Shown: piece by piece, positions 1 to 7,605 of the stretch | Numbering within the stretch: the first letter of the stretch is position 1 | Layout: each line of letters begins with the position of its first letter | Translations under genes and position numbers: made by a program | Origin: JAEUHM01 sp964538625 | GTDB lineage: Bacteria; Verrucomicrobiota; Verrucomicrobiia; Verrucomicrobiales; Verrucomicrobiaceae | Direction of reading: 5' to 3' | Assembly: GCA_964538625.1 (NCBI GenBank) | Contig: CAZIGH010000012.1 | Coordinates: 1 to 64,000, forward strand | DNA length: 64,000 nucleotides | Notes under the pieces: model-generated | Database searches by the model: none | What the model saw: the letters and a program-made list of their open reading frames with translations, nothing else | Told to the model about the DNA's origin: nothing

Positions 1-194
1 GCGGTGGTGCCGCAGGGACGGGTTAAGTGTTGAACGAGATTGCAGTGTTTGGCCATCACTTTTTTGTGGCGATTCGTTGATTGGGCTAAAGAGCGCCTGC
101 CGCAAGGGACGCAGACTCATGGTGAAATGAGTTCACTCACGCCCCGTTCGTTTCGGTTTTGACACCGGCGGGTTGTGGGTAGTTTGCGATCATC
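1..194. other. Window start without a supported gene
   Basis: No reading frame in the first 194 bases looks like a real gene. One frame ends with a TAA at 22-24 and could be the last few codons of a gene outside the window, but seven codons are too few to judge. The rest is probably the leader of the adenylate kinase gene at 195. No clear promoter was recognised. Confidence 0.4.
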
Positions 195-830
195 ATGTCC
201 AATCCCCATTTCACCGGACGTTTTCGCACTTTCTTGATCCTTGGCGCCCCCGGCAGCGGGAAAGGCACCCAGGGCAAGGTGCTTGGCGGCATACCACGTT
301 TTCACCATCTCGCCTGCGGCGACGTCTTCCGCTCGCTGGACACCCGGACCCCGCTGGGTCAGGAGTTCGTGCGCTACTCCAGCCAAGGCAAACTCGTGCC
401 TGACGACCTCACCGTGCAGCTCTGGCGCGCCAATATCAAAAACCGCGTGGATGCCTACCAGTTCAAGCCAGACATCGACTTCCTCATCCTCGACGGCATT
501 CCGCGCAACGTGGAGCAGGCCGTGTTCATGGAAAATGACATCGACGTAGTGAAGGTCTTCCACCTCTCCTGCCCGAACCGTGAAGAACTCGCCCGCAGAC
601 TCCGCAAGCGTGCCCTGAAGGACAACCGCTACGACGACGCGAACGAGGAGGTCATCCAGAAGCGGTTCAAAACGTACGAAGCAGAGACCAAGCCCATCCT
701 GGAGCACTACGGCCCCGCTAAAGTGGTGGACATCGACGCCTCACAAGCTCCCGCAAAGGTGCTCTTCGACGTGCTGGGGCACATCATTCAGCTTCCAGAG
801 TGGAAAGAGCTGGAGAAGCTCAAAATCTAG
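195..830 (+). CDS. adk: Adenylate kinase (short-form nucleoside monophosphate kinase)
   Basis: Cytoplasmic enzyme that interconverts ATP + AMP and two ADP. Seen: the P-loop GAPGSGKGTQ at residues 17-26, an NMP-binding region beginning GDVFRS, LDGIPRNVEQA (family form LDGFPRT..QA), and an R.DD motif followed by the usual C-terminal helix (KRF..YE..T.P....Y). The LID between the catalytic arginines and the R.DD motif is short, so this is the short-LID type without a zinc knuckle. The 211 aa length fits. The Ile in place of Phe and Asn in place of Thr in the LDGFPRT motif, and the N-terminal extension of about 12 residues, are slightly unusual, so a related NMP kinase is possible. The gene is followed 11 bp later by fmt on the same strand. 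Confidence 0.85.
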   Translation: MSNPHFTGRFRTFLILGAPGSGKGTQGKVLGGIPRFHHLACGDVFRSLDTRTPLGQEFVRYSSQGKLVPDDLTVQLWRANIKNRVDAYQFKPDIDFLILDGIPRNVEQAVFMENDIDVVKVFHLSCPNREELARRLRKRALKDNRYDDANEEVIQKRFKTYEAETKPILEHYGPAKVVDIDASQAPAKVLFDVLGHIIQLPEWKELEKLKI

Positions 831-841
831 CCTGGCCGATC

Positions 842-1780
842 ATGCGCGTGCTCTTCATGGGCACCGGAGACATCAGCCTCCCGGTGCTCGACTGGCTGAT
901 CGAGACTCCAAAGCACCAGCTCGTGGCCGTGGTGACACAGCCGGACAAACCGGTAGGCCGGAAGTTCGTGCTCACGCCTCCCCAGGTCAAAGTACGCGCA
1001 CTTGCAGCGGGCCTTCCTGTGCACCAGCCCGAGAAGCTCAAGCATCACCTCCACGAACTGCGGGGTTACGAGGCGGACATCGCCGTCGTCATGGCTTACG
1101 GGCAGATATTGAACCGGGAGACGCTGGAGCTTCCTCGGCTCGGCTGCATCAACATCCACGCCTCACTCCTGCCCAGACATCGCGGTGCGGCACCCATCCA
1201 GGCAGCCATCCGCGATGGTGACGCAGAAAGCGGCGTGACCATCATGCACATCGCGAAGGAGCTGGATGCGGGAGATATCATCCTCATGCGCCGCATTCCG
1301 CTCAGTGCTGATGAGACCGGCGGCAGCCTGCACGACAAGTTGGCCAGTCTCGCGCCCTCTGCACTAGAGGAGGCACTGGATCAAATCGCCGCAGGCACCG
1401 CCACACGCACCCCGCAGGATCACGGTGCCGCCACGCACACTGGCAAGCTCACACGTGAAGATGGACTCATCGACTGGAAGCGCCCGGCAGAAGAGATCGA
1501 GCGCCTGGTGCGTGCCTTTACGCCATGGCCCGGCACTCACACCCTGCTTCCAGACGGCACTGTCCTGAAGATCCACAGCGTAAAAAGGTTGGAGGGCGCG
1601 AACGCCTGTCCTACCCCTGGCACCATCGTCGCAGCCGATGCCAAAAGCGGCCTGCTCGTCGCCACTGGCACCACGCTCTTGGAAATCCAAGAACTCCAGG
1701 CTCCGAATGGCAAACGACTCTCAGCCAAAGACTACCTGCGAGGCCACGCCCTTGAAACCGGTACCAAACTGGGTGCTTGA
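842..1780 (+). CDS. fmt: Methionyl-tRNA formyltransferase
   Basis: Formylates the initiator Met-tRNA with 10-formyl-THF. Seen: an N-terminal Rossmann start (MRVLFMGTGDISLPVL), the catalytic block INIHASLLPRHRGAAPI at about residues 102-120 with the essential Asn and His, the GVTIMHIAKELDAGDII strand carrying the catalytic Asp, and a C-terminal OB-fold with TGKLTREDGLIDW. The chosen ATG gives 312 aa, typical for the family. An in-frame ATG at 800 lies inside the adenylate kinase gene and would add 14 residues with no family counterpart. The 11-bp gap to the preceding gene suggests co-transcription. Confidence 0.95.
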   Translation: MRVLFMGTGDISLPVLDWLIETPKHQLVAVVTQPDKPVGRKFVLTPPQVKVRALAAGLPVHQPEKLKHHLHELRGYEADIAVVMAYGQILNRETLELPRLGCINIHASLLPRHRGAAPIQAAIRDGDAESGVTIMHIAKELDAGDIILMRRIPLSADETGGSLHDKLASLAPSALEEALDQIAAGTATRTPQDHGAATHTGKLTREDGLIDWKRPAEEIERLVRAFTPWPGTHTLLPDGTVLKIHSVKRLEGANACPTPGTIVAADAKSGLLVATGTTLLEIQELQAPNGKRLSAKDYLRGHALETGTKLGA

Positions 1781-1923
1781 GGCAGGCGGAGCGAGTTCAA
1801 ACGGGGCCTCTGACCACTCTCCGCCTTGGGCGAGATACTGCCGTTTACCACGATCAACTGCGTCAATGGACGCTCCGGTAAAATCAATGGGCAGCGGCTG
1901 ACTAAAGTGGGAGAGTTGGCCAC

Positions 1924-4900
1924 ATGAGCTTGCTATTCATTCTTCTCATTGTGGCCGGCGTGGTGTGGGCGCTGCTAGAGGCACGCGATGCCGCGCGTCT
2001 TGCGGCCTCCCTTTCGCAACAGCTCAATGAGGAGCGTGTCCGATCCGCGCGGGTGCACTCTGAGCTCTTGCTGCGTATCTCCAAACTGGAGTCAACCACC
2101 AAGGAAATGGAGCCACCGGCTGCCGATATGGAGCCCGTCATAGCACAAGCCTCTGCATCCACCGCAGCATCCTTGAGTAAGCCGCCGCCACTGCCCGTAA
2201 TGGCACGCACAGCTGAGCCCGCCCCCGTGGCCGAACCCGAAATGCCAAAGGCCCCGCCACCCCTGCCAAAGACGCAATCCACCACTACCGAACCGGCACA
2301 CAAAGAGGAACCGACCAAGCCTGCTACGCCAGCACGTCAATGGAACTGGGAGCAGTTCTTTGGCGTGCAGTTCTTTGCCTGGGTGGGTGGTCTGCTGACC
2401 TTCCTGACGGTGGCATTCTTCGTGAAGCTGAGCTTTGAGCGGGGCTGGGTCTCGAACGAAATGCGCATCATCATCGCCTACGTGCTCGGCATAGCGGCAC
2501 TGGGTGGCGGCTTGTGGCTCCACCGCAACGAGCGCTACAAGGTGCTGGCCCAGACGCTGTGCGCCACTGGTGCCTTGATTCTGTATGGAGGCACCTATGC
2601 GGCTCATGCGATCTACGGATTCTTCAGCAACGGCATCAGTTTTGGTTTGATGGCGCTCATCACAGCTGCGGCGTTCATGATGGCAGTGCGGCTGGAGGCG
2701 CAGGTCATCGCCGTACTCGGCATGGTGGGTGGATTCCTCACACCGGTGCTTTGCTCCACTGGCCAGGATGAGCCACTGGCTCTGTTCTCCTACATCGCGC
2801 TGCTCAATGCGGGGCTGGCGGCGGTCGTCCAGCGCAGGCACTGGCATTACCTTATAGCACTGGCTGCGCTGGGCACGGTGGTCATGGAACTTGGGTGGGC
2901 TCTGAAGTTCTTCGAGAGTGGCACCTACTCCGAAGGCCAGCGCACATGGTGGTTTATCGCGGTGTTCGCATTCTTCTCAGCTCAGTTCGGCACGATTCAC
3001 CGTCTGCTGCCGACTTCCACGGATGGCCGCCCCTGGGCCCTGGGTTCTGCATTGGCGCTCGCTTGTGTCGCCTCGCTCGTGGCAGTGGCGCTTACGGACT
3101 ATGCTAGCGTAACGATGCGTCCAACGATTGGTTTTGCTCTGGTGCTGGCGGTGGCGGGCGTGGTGATAGGGATGAGCTGGAGGTCCGGTCCACCCCAGTT
3201 GTTGCCGGCGGCATTTGGAATGGCCATGGTTCATCTGCTCATCTGGATGGGCAGGACTGAGGTGGACAAACCTCTGACGCTTATTCCATACCTTCTTCTG
3301 CTTCATCTTGCCGCATTGTGGCTTAGTTCCCGTAAGTCGAGCCAGGTTACTCCTCTTGTGGTCGCAACGGGTACCGTGCTAGTGGAGCTTCTGTGGTGCC
3401 TGCGCTTTTTCGACTCCGGCCGCTATACTCAAGGATCAGCCACGTGGGTGGTCGCGGCAGTGCTGCTCGCATTTCCGGCGCTTCATCTCTTCTGGGCAGG
3501 GGCGCGGCCACGTTTGTCCACCCTCATCCTGGCAGGTGGAGCGTTGCTGATGGCGTTCGGGATGCTCGCCTTTCAGGGTGTGGGCCTGCGTCCGGTGCTG
3601 CTTTACGCCTACGTGTTCGCCATCAATGCCATGGTGCTTCGCGTGGTGTGGAGGGACGTAAAGTTCCAACCAGCGCTGGGTCTAGTAGCTGGCGCCACGT
3701 TTGTGCACTTGGCAGCCTGGACTGTGGTCTGGATGACGACGGCACTGCTGCCCGTGGCGCTGGGTTTGTTTCTCGTTTTCGGTGCCATGCACGCGGCTTT
3801 CGGAATGTTCTGGATCAGGCGCCATCCTGGTGTCCGAGGTGAGTTGCTCTCGCTGCTGCCGCTGATGAGCCTGGGGCTGATGCTGCTGCCGGTCATCAAG
3901 TCGCACGAAGTCTCGTTGCTCATCTGGCCGGCCTTCCTGCTTGCCAACCTGATCGTCATGATTGTGGCGTGGATGAACGGACGTCTGGGTACAGTGTTGG
4001 TCGGCATGGCGTTGACCTTTCTGGCATCGTTCATCTGGATGCAAAACATGCCTGCGGTGAATACAAGCGTGACGCGGTTTCTCGGTGTGCTGGGCGGCCT
4101 GAGCCTAGTCTTCATGACTGCGGCCAGTCTGCTGGTACGCCGCACAGCCCGGCTTGGCTTCACCTCGGACCTGCCAGCCATAGCGCTGCCCGCGAGCGCG
4201 GCCATCATGCCGTTTGCCCTGCTGGCACTGTCCGTGACCACACTGCCCATGCCATCTCCTTCACCCGTGCTGGGCATGGCATTGGTGCTGGTGGTGTTCC
4301 TTCTCGGTCTCGTGGTGTGGTTGCGAGAAGGTGCGCTGGCGCTGGTGGCCATGCTGTCTGCGCTGGCGGTGCAAATCATCTGGCACTCAGCTCACTTCGA
4401 CAGCTCACGAGCCGGGGTAGCAGCTCTGTGGTATGGGGTGTTTGCGCTAGTCTTTGTCGTTTTTCCTTTCGGTTTCCACGGTCGGTTAGAACGCTCCGTC
4501 TGGCCATGGATAGCCTCGGCGGCGGCCCCTATTGGCACCTTCGCACTGACCAGAGATGTGGTGGTGAATCATGGCGGCTGGGAGCACATGGGTCTCTTGC
4601 CACTGGCGTTTGCGGTTCCTTCGCTGACGGCACTTTGGGTGGCCGTTCGGACGATGGACAAGGAGGTCGGCTGCCGCACGTCCGCGCTGGCCTGGTATGG
4701 TGGTGTGGCGTTGTTCTTCGTGACACTGATTTTCCCCATGGAGTTCAGTCGGCAGTATCTCTCCATGAGCTGGGCGCTGGAGGGTGCAGCGCTGATCTGG
4801 CTGTATCGGCGCGTGCCACATCCTGGTCTGGTCTGGGTGGGACTGGGGCTACTAGGGGTAGTGTTCGTCCGTCTCGGCCTTAATCTCCAGCTCATCGAGT

Positions 4901-5424
4901 CCTACCCGCGTGCAGCACGCATGATTTTCAACTGGCACCTCGCCACCTACGGCACGGCCATCGCTTCCATGCTGGCTGCGGCGAAGTGGTTGCTGTCTCC
5001 GCATGACAAACTGATCGGTATCAATGTCCGTGCCATTCTGTGCGCACTCGCCGGTGTGCTTGGCTTTGTGTGGATCAATCTCGAGATCACCGACATTTTC
5101 ACTCCGCTCGGTGAACGGACGCTGCTGATCGACCTTGAGAACGCGAGCGTGGGCCGTCGCATGACTTATAGCATCGCTTGGGCCGCCTATGCGCTGCTCA
5201 TGATTGTGGTCGGCTTCAAGTGGAGCAGCCGAGGCGCGCGTTACGCCGGCATCGCCCTCATGGTCATCACCATTGGGAAGGTGTTCATTCGCGACCTCGA
5301 CGGACTGGACAATCTTTACCGCATCGGCGCTCTCGGCGGTGTGGCCCTGATGGCACTGGCCGCCTCGTTTGTATATCAACGGTTCTTCGACCGCTCGAAG
5401 CTGAAGGAAGACTCAACCGTCTGA
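1924..5424 (+). CDS. DUF2339 family large multi-spanning membrane protein
   Basis: A 1166-aa membrane protein. It begins with a hydrophobic segment (residues 2-18), a short helical stretch and a proline-rich linker (about 55-125, PPPLP and KAPPPLPKT-like). From about residue 135 it is an almost continuous series of hydrophobic helices, well over 20. The sequence after the linker (WNWEQFFGVQFFAWVGG and LGGGLWLHRNERY) and the overall layout match the DUF2339 'predicted membrane protein' family, which is of unknown function and common in Verrucomicrobiota, Bacteroidota and Proteobacteria. No catalytic motif was recognised. It stands alone between fmt (143 bp upstream) and a convergent gene whose stop it overlaps by 12 bp. 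Confidence 0.8.
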   Translation: MSLLFILLIVAGVVWALLEARDAARLAASLSQQLNEERVRSARVHSELLLRISKLESTTKEMEPPAADMEPVIAQASASTAASLSKPPPLPVMARTAEPAPVAEPEMPKAPPPLPKTQSTTTEPAHKEEPTKPATPARQWNWEQFFGVQFFAWVGGLLTFLTVAFFVKLSFERGWVSNEMRIIIAYVLGIAALGGGLWLHRNERYKVLAQTLCATGALILYGGTYAAHAIYGFFSNGISFGLMALITAAAFMMAVRLEAQVIAVLGMVGGFLTPVLCSTGQDEPLALFSYIALLNAGLAAVVQRRHWHYLIALAALGTVVMELGWALKFFESGTYSEGQRTWWFIAVFAFFSAQFGTIHRLLPTSTDGRPWALGSALALACVASLVAVALTDYASVTMRPTIGFALVLAVAGVVIGMSWRSGPPQLLPAAFGMAMVHLLIWMGRTEVDKPLTLIPYLLLLHLAALWLSSRKSSQVTPLVVATGTVLVELLWCLRFFDSGRYTQGSATWVVAAVLLAFPALHLFWAGARPRLSTLILAGGALLMAFGMLAFQGVGLRPVLLYAYVFAINAMVLRVVWRDVKFQPALGLVAGATFVHLAAWTVVWMTTALLPVALGLFLVFGAMHAAFGMFWIRRHPGVRGELLSLLPLMSLGLMLLPVIKSHEVSLLIWPAFLLANLIVMIVAWMNGRLGTVLVGMALTFLASFIWMQNMPAVNTSVTRFLGVLGGLSLVFMTAASLLVRRTARLGFTSDLPAIALPASAAIMPFALLALSVTTLPMPSPSPVLGMALVLVVFLLGLVVWLREGALALVAMLSALAVQIIWHSAHFDSSRAGVAALWYGVFALVFVVFPFGFHGRLERSVWPWIASAAAPIGTFALTRDVVVNHGGWEHMGLLPLAFAVPSLTALWVAVRTMDKEVGCRTSALAWYGGVALFFVTLIFPMEFSRQYLSMSWALEGAALIWLYRRVPHPGLVWVGLGLLGVVFVRLGLNLQLIESYPRAARMIFNWHLATYGTAIASMLAAAKWLLSPHDKLIGINVRAILCALAGVLGFVWINLEITDIFTPLGERTLLIDLENASVGRRMTYSIAWAAYALLMIVVGFKWSSRGARYAGIALMVITIGKVFIRDLDGLDNLYRIGALGGVALMALAASFVYQRFFDRSKLKEDSTV

Positions 5425-6003
5425 AAACGCTGCCACCACTTCCGGCGGCTGTCCGGCACGGATGCGGAAGACTTCGCAACTCGCTGCGTAAGGGCTGAGC
5501 TCATAGCGCTCTGCGAGGTCTGCCGTGAACTCCTCTAGCAGCTCAGGCTTAGCGGGGAAGATGTAAAGGGAGTTGCGATCTGGCAGCACGGCCCAGAGCT
5601 CCTCACCGAACAGGGTGGTGAAAGACTTCGCCAGAGATGGTGCCACAATGAGGCTGGCGATGAGCGGACTCTCTCCACGGTACACGGCGTAGCGGGTTTT
5701 GCCCACCTCGTCCTTGATGAACTCCGGCTGAATGGTGGCAAGCCGTGCGTCCGCCGCCGTTCCCGCACGCTCGATGAACGACTCCGGGCTGATGCCGAGT
5801 TTTTTGAACTCTGCTTCATCATACGCCGCCACACCGGGTCGGCCCTCAATCTGTTTCGCCGGGGTGAAGACCGTGAACTTAGCTCCTTTGGGGTAAATGG
5901 AGTGCTTCGAGCGCAGCACATGCGGCTCTGGCAGCACGACGAACGGCTCCATGGCTGAAACCGACAACGCACACAAGACCAAGGCGAACATCCACATTTT
6001 CAT
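5413..6003 (-). CDS. Secreted protein of unknown function
   Basis: 196 aa beginning MKMWMFALVLCALSVSA, a clear signal peptide probably cleaved near residue 17. The mature part is soluble and mixed alpha/beta, with no motif I recognise. It mentions neither cysteines for disulfides nor a lipobox at the cleavage site, so a periplasmic or exported location is inferred. The gene converges with the DUF2339 gene and their last 12 bp overlap. Upstream, it faces ruvA across a 77-bp divergent gap that must hold both promoters. Confidence 0.65.
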   Translation of the reverse strand: MKMWMFALVLCALSVSAMEPFVVLPEPHVLRSKHSIYPKGAKFTVFTPAKQIEGRPGVAAYDEAEFKKLGISPESFIERAGTAADARLATIQPEFIKDEVGKTRYAVYRGESPLIASLIVAPSLAKSFTTLFGEELWAVLPDRNSLYIFPAKPELLEEFTADLAERYELSPYAASCEVFRIRAGQPPEVVAAFSDG

Positions 6004-6080
6004 GCTGTCACCATGCAGGCGTTGCGCACTGCCGGCAACGAATCACTTGCGATGGTGGACGAAGACGCCCACTTAGCCTC

Positions 6081-6692
6081 ATGATCGCATTTGTCCGTGG
6101 CCGCCTTTTTGAAGCCTACCCCCATCACGCCGTACTGGACGTAAACGGGGTGGGTTACCACCTTTGCATCCCGCTCTCCACCTACGACCGGCTGCCGCAG
6201 ACGGGCAGCGAGGTGCAGCTCCTGGCTCATCTCCAGGTCACGGACCACAGCCACACGCTCTATGGATTCCTCACCACCGAGGAACGGGATCTGTTTCGCC
6301 TGCTCATCGACCGCGTTTCGGGTGTAGGGCCGAAGCTCGGCCTTGCGGTTCTCAGCGGCATGCCGGTGGCCGCCTTCAAGGATGCCGTGGTGCGCAACGA
6401 CACCGCTGCCCTGGCCCGCATCAGCGGTGTGGGCAAGAAGACTGCCGAACGCATCGTGCTTGAACTCAAAGACAAAGTGGGCGTGGCAGAAGCCTGGCAA
6501 GCGGCGAGTGCCTCTGCGAATGCCGATCCCGGCACTGCGGCTCAGGCCGACGCTGTGCTGGCGCTCATCGCACTGGGTTACAAGCAGTCCGAGGCTCAAA
6601 AAACCGTGCAACAGGTGGCCAAGAGCCTGCCGACCGACACGCAAATCACGGTGGACAAGCTGGTGAAGGAGTCACTCCGCAGCCTGAACTGA
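6081..6692 (+). CDS. ruvA: Holliday junction branch migration protein RuvA
   Basis: DNA-binding subunit of the RuvAB branch-migration motor. Seen: the N-terminal OB domain (MIAFVRGRLFE...VDVNGVGY-like), the acidic-pin region, LYGF, and two helix-hairpin-helix motifs (VSGVGPKLGLAVLSG near residue 78 and ISGVGKKTAERIVLELKDK near residue 114). The C-terminal UBA-like domain (ALIALGYKQSEAQKTVQ) binds RuvB. The 203 aa length is typical. Neither ruvB nor ruvC is nearby. The gene ends next to a hairpin that appears to serve the opposite strand. Confidence 0.96.
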   Translation: MIAFVRGRLFEAYPHHAVLDVNGVGYHLCIPLSTYDRLPQTGSEVQLLAHLQVTDHSHTLYGFLTTEERDLFRLLIDRVSGVGPKLGLAVLSGMPVAAFKDAVVRNDTAALARISGVGKKTAERIVLELKDKVGVAEAWQAASASANADPGTAAQADAVLALIALGYKQSEAQKTVQQVAKSLPTDTQITVDKLVKESLRSLN

Positions 6693-6722
6693 AAAAAACG
6701 CGCGGTCCTTTGGGACCGCGCG
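6692..6722 (-). terminator. Intrinsic terminator for the Cys-rich lipoprotein gene
   Basis: A perfect 10-bp stem (CGCGCGGTCC at 6699-6708 with GGACCGCGCG at 6713-6722, 4-nt loop). Read on the minus strand, it is followed at once by seven T residues (6692-6698). The polarity fits termination of the minus-strand gene at 6743-6928. The A-tract could also make it a weak bidirectional terminator for ruvA. Confidence 0.8.
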
Positions 6723-6742
6723 CGGCGCACTGAGCTAGCTGC

Positions 6743-6928
6743 TTACTTTTTGCAGGTTCCGCAGCAGTCTTTCTTGGCTTTGCACTTGGCGCAAGAGCCG
6801 TCCTTGCAGCAGGCTGCGGCTGGCTTCTTGTCACAGGAGGTGCAGGAGCTGCAATCAGACTTGGTGGTCTGGCAGGAGGTCAGGGTGAAGGCCGCAGCGA
6901 CGGCCAGAAGAGTGAAGAGGTTCTTCAT
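6743..6928 (-). CDS. Small cysteine-rich lipoprotein
   Basis: 61 aa. Residues 1-19 form a lipoprotein signal peptide with lipobox LTSC (Cys19). The mature part of about 42 residues contains ten further cysteines, in CxxC, CC and CxxxxC arrangements, and many lysines. Such density suggests metal binding or an iron-sulfur or thiol-rich envelope peptide. No established family was recognised and metallothionein-like behaviour is only a guess. The open frame, the lipobox and the strong terminator directly downstream on the same strand support it as a real gene. Confidence 0.7.
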   Translation of the reverse strand: MKNLFTLLAVAAAFTLTSCQTTKSDCSSCTSCDKKPAAACCKDGSCAKCKAKKDCCGTCKK

Positions 6929-7014
6929 ACAGTAGATGTAGGTATTGTTGGTTCAGGTGAAGCGAGCGATCCGATCAACGAACCGTCGCTCACTTCGATA
7001 CGCACAAACTGGAT

Positions 7015-7023
7015 TTATTCACA
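7015..7023 (+). promoter_or_regulatory. Single DnaA-box-like nonamer
   Basis: TTATTCACA matches the DnaA box consensus TTWTNCACA. It lies in the 130-bp gap between two minus-strand genes. One nonamer can occur by chance; it is listed because the same exact sequence occurs twice upstream of smc. Confidence 0.25.
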
Positions 7024-7058
7024 CGAACTCAGAGAAAAAAATCGTACGCGCAGATTCC

Positions 7059-7529
7059 TCACAGGTCCGCCTCGGCCTCGGAGAGAGCCACGGCCTCCTC
7101 CAAGCTCCAGAGAGTGAAGTCAAACCCGCGCTGCCGCTCACGGAAAATCTCTTCAGTGGGACTCTGCTTGACGTAGTCCAGCTCCAGCCGTGCATAAGCC
7201 ACGTGCTGATCCAGTGCGCTGAGACGCGCCTGAAAATACTTCCGCTGCATCACCCCGGACTTGCCCAGGCGGACACGCTGGGCCGCCGCAGCTGCGTTGA
7301 TGACCCGCTGCTCCGCGCGGCGAGTGTACTCAGGCCGGCTTAGGCGCAGGTTCTCACGGGCAGCGGCCACCCACTTGCGGCTGGCCTTGCCCACATTGGA
7401 AGCTGCATCGCCGAGGCCCTCTTTTGTCGAATCAAAGGCCCGGCGAACTCTGTCCATGAAAGTGGTTTGGGCAGGTGCCACCAGACCCACGAGCAACACG
7501 GCGGCGAGAAGAAGAGATGTGGTTTTCAT
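7059..7529 (-). CDS. Secreted helical protein of unknown function
   Basis: 156 aa from the ATG at 7529 (MKTTSLLLAAVLLVGLVAPAQ), a good signal peptide. An upstream in-frame start would place 15 charged residues in front of it. The mature protein is basic and almost wholly helical in character, with an amphipathic Ala-rich stretch (FDSTKEGLGDAASNVGKASRKW) followed by Arg-rich helices. No family was recognised. The divergent ABC-F gene starts 76 bp away. Confidence 0.6.
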   Translation of the reverse strand: MKTTSLLLAAVLLVGLVAPAQTTFMDRVRRAFDSTKEGLGDAASNVGKASRKWVAAARENLRLSRPEYTRRAEQRVINAAAAAQRVRLGKSGVMQRKYFQARLSALDQHVAYARLELDYVKQSPTEEIFRERQRGFDFTLWSLEEAVALSEAEADL

Positions 7530-7605
7530 CGGGGCACCAGTTTGCCACAAACTTCCCGCTTGTCGCTGCCGCACTTCACGCCCAAAGCATTACTCCCCCC
7601 AGCCC

